DNA from: G020354945 sp964570585
Lineage (GTDB): Bacteria; Omnitrophota; Gorgyraeia; JABMRG01; JAFGKX01
NCBI GenBank assembly: GCA_964570585.1
Contig: CAZMYR010000025.1
Span: forward strand, 1 to 24,676
Direction: 5' to 3'
Length of the DNA stretch: 24,676 nt
Under the pieces are notes generated by a model. The model did no database searches and was not told where the DNA came from. It saw only the letters and a list, made by a program, of their open reading frames with translations. Below, in pieces: positions 21,517-24,676 of this stretch; position 1 is the first letter of the stretch; each line of letters opens with the position of its first letter. Both the position numbers and the translations under genes were made by a program.

Positions 21517-22616
21517 TATTTCCTTACATACAGCTTCCCCGGAAGCTGCTTCACCAATCCTGCAAGTTCCAAATGCAGCAAACGCGAGGAGACCTCCTGA
21601 GAACTTAAGTTAAGTTCATCTATCAGGCTGTTTATGTCAATCGGCTCATCTGATAAAAGCTCATAAAGTTTCTTATTATCAGCTGGAATGTTTACCAGAA
21701 CCAATTTCTTCTCGATATCGCATTGCTCTTTCGCAGTGTGGCTATCTAAAATTTTAGGGAAAAGTTCTTCAATAATATCAAAAGCATCACAAGCTAGCTT
21801 TGCTCCCTGTTTTATTAAATTATTGCATCCTTTAGAATTATCAGAATTTGCAGCCCCGGGAATTGCAAAGACTTCTTTTCCCTGCTCCAGGGCAAAATCG
21901 GCAGTTATTAAAGCTCCGCTTCGCTCCGGCGCCTCAACTACAACCACACCTTTTGATAGGCCGCTTATTATTCTATTTCTTCGAGGAAAATTCTCTTTTA
22001 AAGGAGGGGTATTCATAGGAAACTCGGATATTAGAGCTCCGTTTTGAGCGATTTCTTCAGACAATTTTCTATTCTCGGAAGGATATATGCGATTTAGCCC
22101 GCTTCCTAAAACTGCTACTGTCTTTCCGCCAGCGGCGAGGGTCTCCTTATGAGCGGCTGTATCTATCCCTCTGGCCATACCGGATACAACAGTTATATTT
22201 AGCTTTGCGAGTGAAGAACAGATGCGCCTGGTCATATTTTTACCATAGTATGTGCAATTGCGCGAGCCGACAACGGCTACTGTATTCTTGTCTATATCTT
22301 CAATCTGCCCCTTTATGTATAAAACTATCGGCGGGCTATGAATCTGTTTTAAGTTATCGGGATATTTTTTATCGAAAATAGTGACTATATCTATTTTTTG
22401 TTTATTTATAAGTTCTATTTCTTCTTCTATGTTAAAGGGGGACTGTCCCAACTTTGCCTTTGTATCCTTATCTGCAAAACTTGGGACTGTCCCCTTTTTA
22501 AACGAATTTACTATATTAGCTGTATTTCCAAACTTACCAAGTAATATCTGTAATTTCTTATAGCCAAAGCCTGGTATGCTATTGAGTGCTAACAAATCTT
22601 TTGTAATGTTGTCCAT
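21516..22616 (-). CDS. dprA: DNA-processing protein A
   Basis: DprA loads RecA on incoming single-stranded DNA during natural transformation. The 366-residue protein has an N-terminal helix-hairpin-helix/SAM-like part (LNSIPGFGYKKLQILLGKFG), the Rossmann core with VAVVGSRNCTYYG, VVSGMARGIDTAAHKETL, VAVLGSGLNRIYPSEN, ISEFP, NFPRRNRIISGLS and EAPERSGALITADFALEQG, and a C-terminal winged helix ending LAGLVKQLPGKLYVRK. About residues 39-63 (KKGTVPSFADKDTKAKLGQS) are encoded by a palindromic element. The ATG at 22616 lies one base after the aroK stop, without a visible ribosome binding site, suggesting translational coupling. Presence alone does not prove competence. Confidence 0.95.
   Translation of the reverse strand: MDNITKDLLALNSIPGFGYKKLQILLGKFGNTANIVNSFKKGTVPSFADKDTKAKLGQSPFNIEEEIELINKQKIDIVTIFDKKYPDNLKQIHSPPIVLYIKGQIEDIDKNTVAVVGSRNCTYYGKNMTRRICSSLAKLNITVVSGMARGIDTAAHKETLAAGGKTVAVLGSGLNRIYPSENRKLSEEIAQNGALISEFPMNTPPLKENFPRRNRIISGLSKGVVVVEAPERSGALITADFALEQGKEVFAIPGAANSDNSKGCNNLIKQGAKLACDAFDIIEELFPKILDSHTAKEQCDIEKKLVLVNIPADNKKLYELLSDEPIDINSLIDELNLSSQEVSSRLLHLELAGLVKQLPGKLYVRK
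22432..22501. repeat. Palindromic element inside dprA
   Basis: The left arm (22432-22457, with gggactgtccc at its heart) and right arm (22474-22501, gcaaaacttgggactgtccc onward) are complementary except for small gaps and a few mismatches; each arm also folds on itself through ggac/gtcc. It is in frame in dprA and encodes about residues 39-62, between the HhH region and EEEIELI. Confidence 0.88.
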
Positions 22617-22617
22617 T

Positions 22618-23160
22618 TTAAGTAAATAGCGCTTGGGTGGTTTTTTGTTCCTTTTCCAAAGATTCCATTTGCTTTATAATTTTATCAGCCACTTCCTCCG
22701 GTGTTAAATAGGTCGTATCAATGGTATAATCTGCCTTTTGATAAAACTTCTGCCGCTGTTCTAACAATTCGGAAATTCTTTTGTTAGGGTCCACTGCATT
22801 AAGCAAAGGCCGATGAGTATAGTGTTTGGTGCGTTTCAGAATAGTATTAACTGAAGCAGTAAGGCAGAAAATTATGCCATGTTCTTTGAGTCGTTTAAAA
22901 TTTATCTCGTTTATTATTGCACCGCCTCCTGCGTCAATTATGACATCTTTGTCTTTTGAGGCAGTAGCCACCATTTCAGATTCGAGCTTTCTAAAATAGG
23001 CTTCTCCGTCTTGCTCAAAGATTTCAGGTATGGGCTTTCCCACCTTCCATTCAATCATATCATCCAGGCACAATCGCTGTTTTTTAAACCGCTCGGCTAA
23101 AATCTTGCTCACTTCTGTCTTGCCCGTTCCCATAAAACCGGTCAGGACAATGTTCTTCAT
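22618..23160 (-). CDS. aroK: Shikimate kinase
   Basis: AroK phosphorylates shikimate to shikimate-3-phosphate in the chorismate pathway, in the cytoplasm. The 180-residue protein shows the Walker A loop GFMGTGKT (8-15), the shikimate-binding Asp in CLDDMIE (around 33-34), Arg57 in AYFRKLE, the Gly-rich loop IIDAGGGAI (75-83) and the lid region THYTHRPLL with the conserved Arg. It has a normal family length with a short polar tail. The ATG at 23160 has a purine-rich leader (aggggtggag). It is not linked to other aromatic genes here; it precedes dprA by one base. Confidence 0.94.
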   Translation of the reverse strand: MKNIVLTGFMGTGKTEVSKILAERFKKQRLCLDDMIEWKVGKPIPEIFEQDGEAYFRKLESEMVATASKDKDVIIDAGGGAIINEINFKRLKEHGIIFCLTASVNTILKRTKHYTHRPLLNAVDPNKRISELLEQRQKFYQKADYTIDTTYLTPEEVADKIIKQMESLEKEQKTTQALFT

Positions 23161-23179
23161 CGCTCCACCCCTTTCCCCT

Positions 23180-24475
23180 TTAAGTATACCAAGCAGGGAT
23201 AAACCCTATTTGAGTCCTATCTATTTTAACCCTGCCCCAGAATCCTTTGGTAAGAATAAGGGCCCGTTTGGGTTTATACTCGGTTACAAAATTCTTAAAA
23301 CTCCTTGAGATTTCCACGCGATTCAATCTGGAATATTTTACTTCAATAGGCATTATGTTTCTTTTATCATCTAAGATAAAATCGACTTCTGCTCTTGCGG
23401 TTGTGCGCCAATATTTAATTGAGGTATTTTCTTCACGATAAATTTGAGAAAGCACTACATTTTCAACTAATTTTCCGGCATCTCTCCTTAAGCCTAACTC
23501 ATTAAAATTATTGATAATATAATTTCTAAGGCCTGTATCAACAAAGTATATCTTGGGATTTTTCTTCAACTCTGTTATAATATTTGAAAAATATGGTCTT
23601 AATATCCTTATTATAAATGTTTCTTCCAATATCGATAAATAATGTTTAATTTGTTTAAAATAACTCTTGCTGTCTGCAGCTAAACTATTATAATTAAGCA
23701 AGTCTCCTATATTGTTAGCCAAAAGTGTAACAACGGTTCTAAAATTTGAAATATTTTCTATTCGCAAAAGCTCTATAATATCTCGTGTTACATATGTGTT
23801 GTAAATATTCTTCAATATAATCTGCTTAGTTTCTATATCAGGTGTTTTTATAACTTCGGGATATCCTCCAAATCTTACATATTCCTCAAAATACTTGGCG
23901 AAATCCTTTTCGAATATATCTTCCTTAATATCAAAGTCTTTTCCCTTTTCTAGGAAGTTTTTACAGAGCTGGGAATTCTCTTTATAGGCGTTATAGAGAT
24001 TTTTCTCTTTGGTTTGCAAAAATTCGCTTAAACTAAACTCATAAAGATGGAATGAAAAAATCCTGCCTACTAAATACCTGGCAGTGCTGCTTGTAAGCTC
24101 TAAAGAAGAAGAGCCTGTGATAATAAATTTCACATTCTCATAAATATCGTATAAAAGCTTCAGCTTTTGGCCGCCTTCTTTAAGATATTGAAACTCATCT
24201 ATTAGAAAATATAGTCTTTTATCTTTACTGCTATTTATATAACTTTTTATATACTCTTTTGGGTCACGCGAAAAAGCATCTAAAATATCTCTATCTTCAA
24301 AAGTAACATACACAATACTCTCTGGATTAATCTTTTCAATATCAACCAGATACTCTTTAATAATATTTAAAAGAGTTGTCTTGCCAGATTGGCGTGGACC
24401 TTTTATGGCTAATATCTCCTTTCTATCAAGCCATTTTTCAAGTTCGTCCAATAGATCTCTATGAAGATATTTCAT
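23180..24475 (-). CDS. AAA-family ATPase with C-terminal DUF4143 domain
   Basis: A 431-residue protein of the large AAA_14-DUF4143 family, common as scattered accessory genes in bacteria and archaea; its cellular role is unknown. The N-terminal ATPase has Walker A GPRQSGKT (26-33) and Walker B RLYFLIDEF (87-95, with DE at 93-94), then ITGSSSLEL (sensor-like). The C-terminal part (from about residue 205) contains GGYPEVIKTPD, YFVDTGLRNYI and ARAEVDFILDDKRNIMPIEVKYS, the last resembling a PD-(D/E)XK nuclease-like core (Asp...Glu-x-Lys). It has its own promoter just upstream and is AT-richer than the neighbours, consistent with an acquired gene. The start at 24475 has aaggtaag as a modest ribosome binding site. 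Confidence 0.88.
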   Translation of the reverse strand: MKYLHRDLLDELEKWLDRKEILAIKGPRQSGKTTLLNIIKEYLVDIEKINPESIVYVTFEDRDILDAFSRDPKEYIKSYINSSKDKRLYFLIDEFQYLKEGGQKLKLLYDIYENVKFIITGSSSLELTSSTARYLVGRIFSFHLYEFSLSEFLQTKEKNLYNAYKENSQLCKNFLEKGKDFDIKEDIFEKDFAKYFEEYVRFGGYPEVIKTPDIETKQIILKNIYNTYVTRDIIELLRIENISNFRTVVTLLANNIGDLLNYNSLAADSKSYFKQIKHYLSILEETFIIRILRPYFSNIITELKKNPKIYFVDTGLRNYIINNFNELGLRRDAGKLVENVVLSQIYREENTSIKYWRTTARAEVDFILDDKRNIMPIEVKYSRLNRVEISRSFKNFVTEYKPKRALILTKGFWGRVKIDRTQIGFIPAWYT

Positions 24476-24525
24476 ATTCTTACCTTTTTAGCTTTAACGC
24501 TATAATTGCTAACTATCTGTTATTA

Positions 24526-24554
24526 AATATAGCATTAAAATTAACAATTGTCAA
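24526..24554 (-). promoter_or_regulatory. Sigma-70 type promoter for the AAA/DUF4143 gene
   Basis: On the minus strand the -35 box TTGACA (24549-24554) is a perfect consensus match, followed by a 17-base spacer and the -10 box TATATT (24526-24531). Transcription should begin near 24519, giving a leader of about 44 bases before the ATG at 24475. The -35 box lies in a near-palindrome, ttgacaattgttaa, that could be an operator. Confidence 0.75.
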
Positions 24555-24602
24555 GTTTTTGCTACGGGCGAATATTTCAGCAATCTCCTCATCTTAAGTA
24601 GG

Positions 24603-24639
24603 AATTCGTGCCTAGTATAAATTCGTGCCAGGCACGATT
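24603..24639. repeat. Repeat of aattcgtgcc with terminal palindrome
   Basis: Two direct copies of aattcgtgcc (24603-24612 and 24620-24629); the second continues into the palindrome cgtgccaggcacg (24624-24636). It lies upstream of the AAA/DUF4143 promoter. It is too tight a hairpin to call a terminator. Confidence 0.7.
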
Positions 24640-24659
24640 TTTATTTACCGAACTTATTT

Positions 24660-24673
24660 TTCAAGATTCAAGA
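24660..24673. repeat. Start of a ttcaaga heptanucleotide repeat at the window edge
   Basis: Two exact ttcaaga units occur side by side, followed by ccc to the window end. Two units alone are weak evidence, but the period is the same as the heptanucleotide repeats at 11943-11977 and 17307-17337. Confidence 0.4.
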
Positions 24674-24676
24674 CCC

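Noticed and set aside
23180..24475. Defence system or toxin-antitoxin ATPase
   Set aside because: The AAA-DUF4143 family is widespread with unknown role; no partner gene typical of defence systems lies next to it within the window.
24624..24640. Terminator hairpin followed by T-run
   Set aside because: The palindrome has a one-base loop; with a realistic loop only about four pairs remain.

Overview
The window is a gene-dense stretch of about 40% G+C from a Gram-negative (diderm) bacterium. All 23 complete genes, and a fragment of a 24th at the left edge, lie on the minus strand, so transcription runs from high to low coordinates. Lipid A/LPS genes (lpxK, an LpxL-type acyltransferase, waaA, heptosyltransferase-like and GT4 glycosyltransferases) together with a complete V/A-type ATPase and LpxL-ELM1 and GT4-GT9 fusions fit an uncultured lineage such as candidate phylum Omnitrophota (OP3). 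That placement is inference from gene content, not proven.

Layout in transcription order. 24.5-23.2 kb: an AAA/DUF4143 ATPase behind a near-consensus sigma-70 promoter. 23.2-16.9 kb: aroK, dprA, topA, xerC and waaA (shikimate kinase, DNA-processing protein, topoisomerase I, tyrosine recombinase, Kdo transferase). 16.9-15.7 kb: a small winged-helix protein, a PTS EIIA (PtsN-type) protein and an HPP-family membrane protein. 15.7-7.1 kb: a nine-gene V/A-ATPase operon in the order H-C-I-K-F-E-A-B-D, followed by a UspA-like protein. 6.6-0 kb: lpxK, an LpxL-ELM1 fusion, a GT4-GT9 fusion, a GT4 glycosyltransferase, and the first codons of another gene. Most neighbours overlap or nearly touch, so transcription is probably in long polycistronic units. 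lpxK, lpxL, waaA and the glycosyltransferases build and decorate the lipid A-Kdo-core; the ATPase couples ATP to ion transport, and the EIIA, HPP and Usp proteins around it may tune it.

The most unusual aspect is a dense set of palindromic elements and heptanucleotide tandem repeats belonging to several sequence families. Some fill the gap between one gene's stop and the next gene's ATG; two of these share an elaborate half-arm/arm/loop/arm architecture. Others lie inside conserved genes (topA, dprA, lpxK, atpE, waaA twice) and add about 11-25 in-frame residues at a spot where the family normally has a short loop, while another forms the 3' end of the GT4 gene. This resembles the protein-coding palindromic elements of Rickettsia (RPEs), but with several unrelated families side by side in one 25-kb window. 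No transposase, RNA gene or CRISPR array is visible. No gene-free stretch exceeds 300 bases; the longest, 24476-24676, holds a promoter and two short repeats.
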